A stretch of 64,000 bases of DNA from Centrapalus pauciflorus (taxonomy: Eukaryota; Streptophyta; Magnoliopsida; Asterales; Asteraceae), in contig JAANYP010002050.1 of NCBI GenBank assembly GCA_020465985.1, positions 186,001 through 250,000 on the forward strand, in the 5' to 3' direction. The stretch's first letter is position 1. The number at the start of each line of letters is the position of its first letter. Positions 54,934 through 64,000 of this stretch are shown piece by piece. The translations under genes and the position numbers were made by a program. Below the pieces are notes generated by a model, which saw nothing but the letters and a program-made list of their open reading frames with translations, was not told the origin of the DNA and ran no database searches.

Positions 54934-56150
54934 ATGTCTGTAGGAGGAATGACACCTGAAGAAACGAGAGATATGATGCTAGCCATGATGGTTGAGCAAA
55001 ATCGGATGATTCAAGATCAGTTTCGGGCTCGAGATGAGGCCGAAGCTAAGCGAAGAGAAGACAAAAGGAAGAATAAGGAAATAGAGGGAAACAATGACGA
55101 GCAAGATGACAACACTGGGTCATCTAATAAGCCCAGAGGTTGTCGGTTTAAGGATTTTAAAGGAAATGGAGCAGTTGAGTTTAATGGACTAGGTGATGCT
55201 GTTACTGCATTGGAGTGGATAACAGCCACAGAACGGACATTCCGAATCAGCGACAGTTGTGAGAAGGATATGGTCCGGTTCGCTACTGCAATGTTCACCA
55301 AAGACGCAATAATGTGGTGGAATTCGATGGTGAATTCCTTAACAATGGAGAAGGTTTCTGTAATGACATGGGCTGAGTTTACTGAAATTTCCACTCAGGA
55401 ATACTGCCCGGCCGATGAGCGCCGAAGACTTGAAGCTAAGTTCATAACGTTGATTCAGGGGACTAAGTCTGTGTCCCAGTATGCGGTAGAGTTCACGAGG
55501 CTGAGTTTGTTCGCGCCTCATCAGGTGGATACCGAGGAAAGGAAAGTGACCAGGTTTGAGGCTGGTCTTGATCTGGAAATCCGAAGGGTGATGAGCAATG
55601 TACGCTACCCCACATTTGCTGGTCTACTGGAAGCTGCCAGAAATGTGGAACAGATTCTAAGTATGTCTGGATATGTGATGGGGTCTGCTGCTGCTTCAGC
55701 TAACCCAACTCAACCTTCACCACCGAAACGTCAACGCGAAGGAGGCTACTCTGGTTCTTCACGATCGTCGCAGTACTCGCCGCAACAGTCTTATCGCTGA
55801 TAATCGGGTTCTTCTGGTCGTGCTCGTGCGTACTCCATCAACACTGAGCCGCAGTATTGTAATAAGTGTCATCTGGAACACTTCGGCAAGTGCACTAATG
55901 AACGCGCTTGCTTTTTGCTGTGGAGAGTTGGGCCATTACCAGCATGAATGTCCACGAAGAGCCGATGCTTGCCATAAGTGTGGTGTATGGGGGCACTATA
56001 GTAGGAATTGTCGAAAGAACGCTCCGGCAGCTGCTGCTCCAACATCAACCCGATCATCTGGAGGATCTAGTGGTGGTTCAGTCAACCGCCGGAACCAGCC
56101 ACAAAGGGCACCGGCTCGTGCTTTTCAGATAACGGAAAAAGAGGCTAGGG
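54934..56150 (+). pseudogene. gag: Element E Gag
   Basis: ATG 54934 opens MSVGGMTPEETRDMM, nearly the same as G. The capsid domain is open to 55797, where TGA and TAA follow each other (55798-55803). The zinc knuckle region after it (CHLEHFGKC, CGELGHYQHEC, CHKCGVWGHYSRNC) is split by one extra T in a T run near 55913. The start is fixed by the match to G and by the CAG|AAC-ATG context shared with it. Otherwise the coding sequence is well kept. Confidence 0.88.
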
Positions 56151-59100
56151 AAACCCGGAGGTGGTTACGGGTACGTTTATTGTAAATTCTTTGTCTGCAC
56201 GAGTGCTGTTTGATTCTGGTGCCAACTGCCATTTTGTGTCTACTGTTTTTGCATAACGACTTGCTATGCCACTGTCTAAGCTATCTGCTGTACTAGATAT
56301 TGAAACTGCTAGTAGTACTCTAGTCAAAGTAGATCATGTATACCGTAATTGCACGTTAGTAATTGAAGATGTAGTCTTCAATTTGGACTTGATTCCGATT
56401 GAATTCAGTGAGTTTGATGTGATAGTCGGGATGGAGTGGTTGATTGAGAATGAAGCTCACATAGTTTGTAAGAAGCGGATGATAAAGATAACTACTCCGG
56501 AGGGGCGTGAGATTTGTATTTATGGGGATAGGAGGAGCGGGGATCTGTGCTTATTGACCATTGCAAAAGCCCGAAAGCTTGTTGCAAAGGGGTGTGACGT
56601 CTACCTGGCATATGCAATTGATGCCAAGGCTGAGAAGAAGACGTTGGCCGATGTGCCTGTTGTATCACAATTCCCGGATGTGTTTCCGGAAGACTTGTCT
56701 GGCGTGCCGCCTGAGAGACAAGTGGAGTTTCGAATTGATTTGATCCCTGGAGCTGCACCGGTAGCTCGTTCTCCGTATCGCCTTGCTCCTACTGAAATGA
56801 AAGAGATGATGACACAACTCCAGGAGTTGTTGGACAAGGCTTTCATTCGACCGAGTTCATCGCCGTAGGGAGCTCCGGTGTTATTTGTTAAGAAGAAAGA
56901 TGGCACGATGAGGATGTGCATCGACTACCGGGAGCTGAATAAGTTGACAATTAAGAACAAGTATCCGTTGCCGAGGATAGATGACTTGTTTGATCAGCTA
57001 CATGGGGCGAGTGTGTTCTCTAAGATTGACTTGAGGTCGGGGTGACATCAACTGAAGGTACGAGAAGATGATGTGCCTAAAACAGCATTCATAATTCGGT
57101 ATGGGCATTACGAGTTTCTGGTGATGCCTTTCGGGTTAACCAATGCCCCGGCTGTTTTTATGGATTTAATGAACCGAGTTTGTAGACCGATGCTAGATAA
57201 GTCGGTGATTGTGTTCATTGACGATATTCTGGTGTACTCAAAGTCTGAGGCTGAGCATGCTGAACATCTAAGGGAACTGTTAGAGTTATTGAGAAAAGAG
57301 AAGTTGTATGCCAAATTCTCGAAGTGTGAGTTTTGGCTGCAACAAATTCAGTTTCTTGGACGTGTTATCTCGGGAGCTGGGAATTCTGTAGATCCGGCTA
57401 AGGTAGAAGCGGTAAAGAATGGGAGCCGCCTCGTTCAGCTACGGAAGTCAGAAGTTTCCTTGGGCTGGCGGGCTATTATAGGAGGTTTATCAAGGATTTT
57501 TCAAAGATTGCAGTTCCTTTGACTGCATTAACAAAGAAGAATGCATCTTTTGTTTGGGAAACCGTGCAGCAAGAGGCGTTTGATGTTTTGAAGAGGACGC
57601 TAAGTGAAGCATCGATACTTGCCCTACCAGAGGGTAATGAGGACTTTGTTGTATACACGGATGCCTCGAGGTTGGGATTAGGTGCTGTACTGATGCAGCG
57701 TGGAAAGGTAATCGCTTATGCCTCGAGACAGCTTAAGCAGCACGAAAAGAACTATTCAACTCATGATCTTGAGGTGACAGCTGTCACATTTGCACTGAAA
57801 CTGTGGAGGCACTATCTTTATGGAACTAAGTGTCAGCTATACACGGACCATAAGAGTTTGAAGTATATTTTCAGCCAGAAAGAACTTAGTATGAGACAAC
57901 GTAGGTCTATAAAGCTTATTAAAGACTATGATTGTGAGATATTGTACCATCCTGGTAAGGCTAATGTAGTAGCCGATGCATTAAGCCGTAAGGCCTACTC
58001 TAAGGACTGCTGTTATATGATGACGTCTACGATGTTAACTTCCACGATCATTGATGATGTTAAGGCCGCTCAAGAGGAAGCCTTGAAAGATGAAAATGTT
58101 GGTGATGAGGATATAAGGGTACAAATGAAGATAATGGAAACAAGTGAATTGGGTCTGAAAGGATGGAAGAATCTGGGTGCCAAAGTATGGAGGCATGAGA
58201 AATGTGATAATAGAAGAAACTCATCAATCAAAATTTTCTATACATCCCGGGAGCACAAAGATGTACAACGAGCTAAAAGCAGACTTCTGGTGGCCCGGAT
58301 TGAAAAAGGATATCAGTCAGTACGTGGAGAGATGCAGAACTTGTCGACTTGTGAATGCCGAACATCAGCAACCATACGGTAGTTTGCAACCGCTTCCCAT
58401 TCCGGAATGGAAATGGGAGCATATCACTACGGACTTTGTCACAAAGTTGCCAAACACTAGACGTCAACACGATGCAGTTTGGGTGATAGTAGATCGGTTA
58501 ACTAAGTCGGCACACTTTATACCAATTCGGGAAATCTATTCATTGGAGAAGTTGGCTCAAATTTACTTAGACGAGATTGTTTCTAGACATGGAGTACCTA
58601 AGTCTATAGTATCAGATCGGGACAGCCGATTTACTTCCAACTTCTTGTCAGCATTACAAGAAGGGTTGGGAACGAGGATCGCAATGAGTACGGCTTATCG
58701 GCCGCAAACTGATGGTCAGAGTGAGCGAACCATCCTAACGTTTGAAGATATGATGTGGTCGTGCATATTGGATCTCGGTGGTAATTGGGACGATCATTTG
58801 CCACTGATCGAGTTTTCATATAATAACAGTTACCATGCAACTATAAAGAAGGCACCGTTTGAAGCTTTATATGGGACGAGGTGTAGGACTCCTACATGTT
58901 GGAAAGAAACTGGCGAAACCCCGATTGCTGGGCCGGCATTACTACAAGAGACAAACGAGAAGATACAGCTGATTAGACAGAACATGAAAGCGGCCCAGGA
59001 TCGTCAGAAAAGTTATTACGACAGGAGGCACAAACCAATCAGTTTTGATGTGAATGATTGGGTTTATTTGAAGGTGTCACCTATGAGAGGTGTTACACAT

Positions 59101-59478
59101 TTTGCAAAGAGAGGAAAGTTGGCTCCGAGATTCGTCGGACCATTCAGGATTACCGAGAAAATAGGAAATCAGTCTTATCGCTTAGAGTTGCCTGAAGAAA
59201 TGTCGGGCATACACCCGATGTTCCATGTAGGGAACCTTAGAAAGTCGTACACAACCGAAAACGAAAATTGGGCTGACCACACTGAGCTGCAGATTGATGA
59301 AAGGCTCCGGTATGTTGAAGAGCCTGAGTGTGTGTTAGATACGAAAGTGAAGAAATTAAGAAGTAAAGAAATTGAGATGGTGCTGGTACGTTGGAAGCGT
59401 CATAAGGGAGCGAATCATACCTGGGAGACTAAGTCAGAAATGATGAAGAAATATCCACAATTGTTCGAATCCGAGTAA
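56151..59478 (+). pseudogene. pol: Element E Pol with chromodomain-like tail
   Basis: Order: protease (FDSGA near 56212), reverse transcriptase (from about 56730; VFIDDILVYSKS near 57210), RNase H (VVYTDASRLGLGAVL at about 57650), integrase (zinc region from 58205, MDF-equivalent TTDFVTKLP, SDRDSRF, GQSERTI) and the tail VKKLRSKEIEMVLVRWK...HTWE...YPQLFESE, ending at TAA 59476-59478. Breaks: a frame change near 56150, TAA near 56253, TAG for Trp at 56866, TGA for Tyr at 57043, a lost base near 57420, and a deletion near 58165. The last 433 codons (58177-59478) are fully open and show what the tail of G should look like. Confidence 0.9.
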
Positions 59479-59494
59479 CTTCGAGGACGAAGTT
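59477..59494 (+). other. Hairpin next to the pol stop of E
   Basis: AACTTCGAGGACGAAGTT, identical to the hairpin of G at 2224-2241; overlaps the TAA. No long purine tract lies between it and the LTR at 59515. Confidence 0.6.
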
Positions 59495-59514
59495 GAGCGT
59501 GGTGGAGCCCATGC

Positions 59515-61721
59515 TATAACATCCTCGGATTTAATTCATTGTAATTGGATAATTAGATGAATTTTTGTATAATTAAGTTGAATTATGAAAAATGATTATG
59601 TATCTGGATATTGGGAAGTTGGTTGTTATTTTTAGAAATTTGAGAATTTAAAGTTTAGTTATTAAGTATATTTGTTAAAAAGTTAGTGATGATGAAAATT
59701 ATGATGAAAATCAGTATTTAATGGAACCGGGTAAGTTTAGGGGCTAAATGTGACAAAAGACAAAAATATGAATAAAAGACTCTTGATGTCTTTTATTCTC
59801 ATTTCTAACAAACACCCAAAAGCTCTCCATCTCTCTCTAAAATCTCTGGAAAATACTTGCTAAAATTTGAAGTTTGTGGAATTAAATTCGTGGATTAAAG
59901 CTATATATGAACAAGATTCAAGAGGAATTAAGGTAAGAAACATTATATCTCAATTTGGGCTTTATTTTGAGAGTTTGAGGTTCAAAATTTGGATTTTTAA
60001 TCTGAGAAATCGTTGATGCATGTATGTAATATTAGTTGGAAATCATCAATTAAGCATCACTGAAGCTCCAGAAACAAGAATCGTTGGATAATTCGTCCTA
60101 AAAGGTTAGAAATCTTAACTTTTGTAAGTTTTAGTGTTCTTGAAGAAAAGTTCATATTTTGGTTCAATCTGGACGAATTTGGGTGTTAATGATATGGAAA
60201 ATGATGTAGAAACACTCAATATATGATAATAAAACATTACTATGGATTGCATGTGCATAAATTTGAGTTTTGTCAATTTTCACTTAAAAACCCGTAGCTG
60301 CGACCTGCAAATATGCATGTGAACTCGGCGAGTTCATACGGGGACTCGGCGAGTTCTCAAGAACATATTAACAAATCTTCAAAAATTCATAAGTGTTGGA
60401 TCCGAATTCGGTTAGGACCCGAATTCGGATGAGACCCGAAATTTGATAGGACCGAAATCAAATAAAGAACCGAACTCGGATGGACCCGAATTCGGATGGG
60501 TCAACCCAATCCGGATGGGTCCGAAATTCGGACAAGAACTTGGCGAGTTCCCTGAGTCTACTCGGTGAGTTCTTTCATTTCTTGGGTAATTCGGATGGAT
60601 TTAAAAGGACCCGAATTAATAGTCAAATAAACACACTTTTGGGATATCATTTGTACCATATTAAGGTATATAATGAAGGGTTATTTGAGATTGATAACAC
60701 ACTAAATGATGAGATTTAAATATGAGTTTCGGATGACGGTTTCGAATGTTGTAACACTTTCATTTATACAAGTTGATGTCAAATTGTTAAGGAGCATGTA
60801 ATGATGATATGTTTTCCTTATGGAAATGAAACAGGTCCCTTGTGGTCTTGTTTAACCCACAGTGGGGTACTTTGTGGATCCGGTTGAAATTCCGAAAAGA
60901 AATAATATTGCTTAAAGTATAATAACGCACCCACTGTGAGTACCTTTGATTTTAACATTGCTACATCTGCTTTATGTTTTGCTTTGCCTGCTAAGGCATG
61001 TGGTTTCATATTCGTTTGGCACTCTACTAACTTGCGTATATATTGATGCACATTAATACTTGTTGCATGTCCGTTCATTTGTTGTGCATCCTTTTGATGG
61101 ACCTGCGTGGTCGCATCTGTACTCTGATGTTACTGTGCTATATGACCAAGAGTTTGACACCTCTGTGGTCAGGATAGACAGCAAGTCATCCCCAATGTTA
61201 TGTCTGCCTCACATGGTTGGTTTTCCTTATGCCGAGTGTCAGCTCGAAGGAGCTGCGGCTCGGGTTTGCGTACTTTGAGTACGTGTGGAGTATACGGTAT
61301 GTGTTACCATGGTTACTCTGGGTGGCATCATAAAGATTTGTAGAAGGTGTAAAATCATATGGTATTCACTAAGAATTCACATCAGTTGTTACATTTTTAC
61401 AGGAAAAGGAAAGTCCGCCGCGGGACCATCTAGCTAGGACGTTTGTTGAAGTATTTGAAAATTTCTACTGTTTAACTTGGTATTTGGTTTATGGAATTAG
61501 TGTTGCAATAAATTTGGGGATGGTGTAATACATTTGAGTTTGTAGACTTAGACGTGTAACCTATGTAGCACCGTAGTGTGTTGGACACAAATTTGTATTA
61601 TTTCATTTTGTATTTTATGCTTCCGCACTTTAATTAAGTTATCAAATCATTATGTAATCGTGTGTTGATGGTTAATCCTGGGTGTTATGTAAATGGTGGT
61701 TATTGTGGCAAGGGTGTCATA
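59515..61721 (+). repeat. Element E 3' LTR
   Basis: 2207 bp; starts TATAACATCC (TG mutated) and ends GTGTCATA (CA mutated). Compared with the 5' LTR it has a 12-bp repeat of GATGAAAATTAT near 59690 and a 21-bp repeat within the palindrome region near 60335. Confidence 0.93.
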
Positions 61722-61726
61722 GCTGT
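61722..61726. repeat. Target site duplication GCTGT, right copy (element E)
   Basis: Matches 52536-52540. Confidence 0.93.
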
Positions 61727-62212
61727 GGCGGCAGTCAAGTTATATCATGCTAGTTACCCACTATCCGCTTGTTGTTATGCATCTAATCTGATAAATTTAT
61801 ATCCTCACAAAGCATTGCTTATAGTTGTTGTTAAACCTTTTTACTGGAAAATACAAGGGAAAAGCACCTGCCGGGCCTAGTTCTTAGGTCTCCCAAAATC
61901 AAGCAAAGTTTTTCATAGACCACTACTCCAACAACTCTTTTTGGTACAGAACTGAAGATAATAATTGTGGTGGTTCGGGTAGATTTGCTTTGATCGTATG
62001 GTGATATGTATTAGATTAGTCTTGTACCCTTAATAAATTTAATATGAAAACTGTAACTCTGTACTAAAATTGTATTAAACTTAATCCTAATGTTTGTACT
62101 GCAATTCATAATTCCACAACTTAATTAATGTATCTTAGTTATGATTGATATCATGTTGCATAATTATGGGACCTAGACGCACAGGATTGCCTCGTGAGGA
62201 GAGGTCTTCACA

Positions 62213-62217
62213 GTTTT
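62213..62217. repeat. Target site duplication GTTTT, right copy (solo LTR F)
   Basis: Matches 42976-42980, 19 kb away because of the insertions D and E. Confidence 0.75.
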
Positions 62218-62328
62218 AATTATTAGTAAGCTATTAGTTTAATTGTTTTTAATATGATGAATTGAAGTGATTAGTTTAAGGAGATAAATTAGGAAAGAAA
62301 ACTAAAAGTTCATTTATTTACATTCAAT

Positions 62329-62344
62329 AATTGAATTTATTATT
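62329..62344. repeat. SINE target duplication, left copy
   Basis: AATTGAATTTATTATT, 16 bases, one mismatch from 62511-62526 (AATTGCATTTATTATT). Confidence 0.85.
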
Positions 62345-62510
62345 ACCAATGGGGTCTAGCCCATTCGGTAAGAGGGCTGTTATGCAAGTGAAAGGTCACA
62401 GGTTCGATTCCCGTCGGGGGCAAATTGAAATTTAGGTGGAAAAAATAAGTGTTGGGGTAAAGGAGTAGTTTAGAAGTAGGTGTAGGATAGTTTGCCGTTC
62501 AAAAAAACAT
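62345..62510 (+). mobile_element. tRNA-derived SINE
   Basis: A 166-bp element with a tRNA-like head: an A-box-like TAGCCCATTCGG at 62357-62368 and a perfect B box GGTTCGATTCC at 62401-62411. A non-tRNA body ends in TTTGCCGTTC followed by a short A run. It is flanked by a 16-bp target duplication, as expected from LINE-type integration. The two boxes are the RNA polymerase III internal promoter. I cannot name the family. Not a functional tRNA gene: the cloverleaf arms are not complete. Confidence 0.85.
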
Positions 62511-62526
62511 AATTGCATTTATTATT
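62511..62526. repeat. SINE target duplication, right copy
   Basis: AATTGCATTTATTATT, matching 62329-62344 but for one base. Confidence 0.85.
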
Positions 62527-64000
62527 GTATGATTTTAAAATAGAAAAAAAAACGGGAAAATAACATAGTAATGTATTAAGAGATTGACACGTGGAAAGAA
62601 ATGTCCTCTTTTATTATAATATATAGATATTATTATTATTGTGTTTTTGTAATTGTATTATATTCTTAAAGGTTTTAATCAAAATAAAATCTGGTTTACT
62701 AATGTTTTTAAGCCAGTTTTTTCTTTTTTTCTTATTTGTTAAAATAAAAAATTAATTAGATTTTAAGTGTTTAAAGATTTTTATCAACAACCATCAATCA
62801 CCACCTCTGGTCACCACAATCCCCACATCCACTACCAACCAAAAACACCGACCACTGATACAACCATAGATGAGCAAAAAAAAATCATTTTACCCGAATC
62901 GGACCATTTCATATTTGGGTCAATTCTCGGTTCCTATTATTGTTCCATCGGATCTGGGTCGGTGCAGTTTTCCATTTTTTTGTAAAAGTCGGGAAATAAT
63001 CGGAACCAATCTGAAACCTGATCGTTTCATATTCGGGGCGATTCTTGATTTTACGCATATTCGGTTTTCAGGTAATTCGAGTTTCTGTTACGATACTGAG
63101 CTCATCCCTTACCTACAACCTCTTTCTAACACCCACAACCTTGCCTACAACCATCGTCAAACACCCTGACATCATAATGAATAATGGGAACCCAAAAATT
63201 GTAAAAAAGAAAAAAAAACCCAAATATATAACCCTCATGAAAAGCACGACAAAAAATTGGAATCGATTGAAACCTAATCGAGAACACATACCCAAAAACC
63301 ATAATCGATCAAATAGCAACGAAGAAAATAAACCAAATTTAATTCGATTCAAGCATTGAATCGATTCAAAGGATTTGGAAACATCGATTTGATACCATTA
63401 AAGGATCAGATCTAGAATGGTCTTTTGGTTAGAGCCTTAATCGTACTAAAAGATCAGATTTGGATACGTCGTTCAAATCAAAGGAACAGACAAGAAACAT
63501 CATCTGAAACATCCTTTAGATCGAAGGCTTCGTATCAAAATAAAAACGTTCTTTCCAATTAGAGGATGTTTTTAGATCCATATCCTCTGTGTGTATTTCG
63601 TTCGGTCCAAAACATTTTGTTGGTCCGATGCCTTGACGGAGGAGAATACAGAAATGAAAACCTCCATTATGGCAGTATAACGATGCTTCAGGAAGCAAAA
63701 CGAGATAGGTTGACATCAGGATTCCTCCTCTTTCTAGCGACAAGAGAAAAAAAGATCATCATTTTTAGTGGTGATGGTTGGTGCGAGAATAAGGAGAGAA
63801 GCAGATCGAGCGATTGCTGCTCCGGATCAAAGTCATGGTGGTTGGTGTTTTAGCGACAAGTGAAAATTTGATCCAGAGATGGCAGATCGGTGATTCCTCA
63901 TCTTATTCCATCGCCCTCTCTTTACTCTTATCGAAAAGACGAAAAGGACGGGTAACCGGTAATGAAACGCCAATGTGAGGGATACAATAGAATTATAACT
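62527..64000. other. Intergenic sequence without a recognised gene
   Basis: AT-rich up to about 62760, then mixed sequence with ORFs of up to 104 codons, none with a recognisable domain. A loose internal repeat (CATTTCATATTTGGG...ATTCT near 62906 and CGTTTCATATTCGGG...ATTCT near 63023) is the only structure seen. The base composition change near 62760 could mark the edge of another old element. I see no promoter, RNA gene or conserved protein. Confidence 0.5.

Larger units (their letters stand above)
52541..61721 (+). mobile_element. Element E: Ty3/gypsy chromovirus-like, sister of G
   Basis: Plus-strand element of 9.2 kb with LTRs 52541-54714 (2174 bp) and 59515-61721 (2207 bp), TSD GCTGT. 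Its gag-pol is close to that of G, with the chromodomain-like tail still joined to integrase. LTRs differ by roughly 3-4 percent over the first 140 bases, plus short tandem indels. The outer ends of the right LTR are mutated (TG to TA at 59515, CA to TA at 61720). Gag-pol has several stops and frameshifts. Confidence 0.94.
42981..62212 (+). mobile_element. Solo LTR F (Ty3/gypsy), split by D and E
   Basis: Three pieces, 42981-43550, 51684-52540 and 61727-62212, align in order with the LTR of element E. Piece one matches GTTAGTGATGATRAAA, the CTCTCT stretch, AAGGTAAGAA and GTTGGAAATCATC. Piece two matches TTGCATGTGGATAAA and the TAAGTGTTGGATCCGAATTCGG array. Piece three matches the end. Net length is about 1.9 kb. 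The start reads TCTAACAACCT, a diverged form of TGTAACATCCT, and the end TTCACA. No internal region or second LTR is present, so F is a solo LTR left by recombination. It is the oldest element of this half of the window. Confidence 0.8.

Noticed and set aside
62351..62422. Candidate tRNA gene
   Set aside because: It has A-box-like and B-box sequence but not a complete cloverleaf, and it is followed by a SINE body, an A run and a target duplication.
63566..63853. 95-codon ORF near the right end as a host gene
   Set aside because: No recognisable domain, overlapping ORFs on the other strand of similar size, and no promoter or splice structure seen.
1..64000. Prokaryotic features such as operons, Shine-Dalgarno sites or phage genes
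   Set aside because: All long coding regions are plant-type LTR retrotransposon proteins with tRNA-primed LTR structure.

Overview
The window looks like nuclear DNA from a large, repeat-rich flowering plant genome. I found no host protein-coding gene that I could support. Nearly all of it is LTR retrotransposons inserted into one another. The polyproteins, the initiator-Met-tRNA primer sites and a tRNA-derived SINE all fit a eudicot. The style of the copia elements (long coiled-coil Gag plus a large third ORF after pol) reminds me of Asteraceae genomes such as lettuce or sunflower relatives; that placement is an inference from memory and is weak.

Layout, left to right. (A) A Ty1/copia element on the minus strand occupies 1-99 and 9120-14544; its 3' part lies off the left edge. 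(G) A young Ty3/gypsy chromovirus (100-9114, minus, TSD GTCCA, two 2104-bp LTRs) sits inside A's reverse transcriptase region and carries a 1457-aa gag-pol ORF. 14545-15151 is a microsatellite plus AT-rich sequence. (B) A large minus-strand copia element (15157-42970, TSD TATAT, 346-bp LTRs, about 14.3 kb without its insertion) holds (C), a plus-strand copia element (20613-34114, TSD AAAAT, 1.12-kb LTRs). B and C both carry a third ORF between pol and the 3' LTR. (F) A solo gypsy LTR (42981-62212, TSD GTTTT, about 1.9 kb net) is split by two gypsy elements: (D) 43551-51678, minus, TSD AAATC, and (E) 52541-61721, plus, TSD GCTGT. A SINE with a 16-bp target duplication follows at 62345-62510, then sequence with no gene I recognise up to 64000.

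Relative ages from hand-counted LTR differences agree with the nesting: G about 0.9 percent, C about 2.5 percent, B about 3.8 percent, D and E roughly 3-4 percent. G is the only element with an almost intact polyprotein, and even it has a stop codon that removes the chromodomain-like tail.

The most interesting signal is non-coding. Clusters of the 12-bp palindrome TCCGAATTCGGA and variants occur in the LTRs of three gypsy elements (E, F, G) and also at two places in the unrelated copia element B: its gag leader and the gap before its third ORF. In several cases the clusters lie between a good splice donor and an acceptor placed just upstream of a start codon, so they may be intronic leader elements. 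B and C also each have a TATA box upstream of the third ORF. Together these suggest retrotransposons with an internal promoter for a third gene and a regulatory repeat module shared across superfamilies. All of this is read from sequence alone and needs RNA data.
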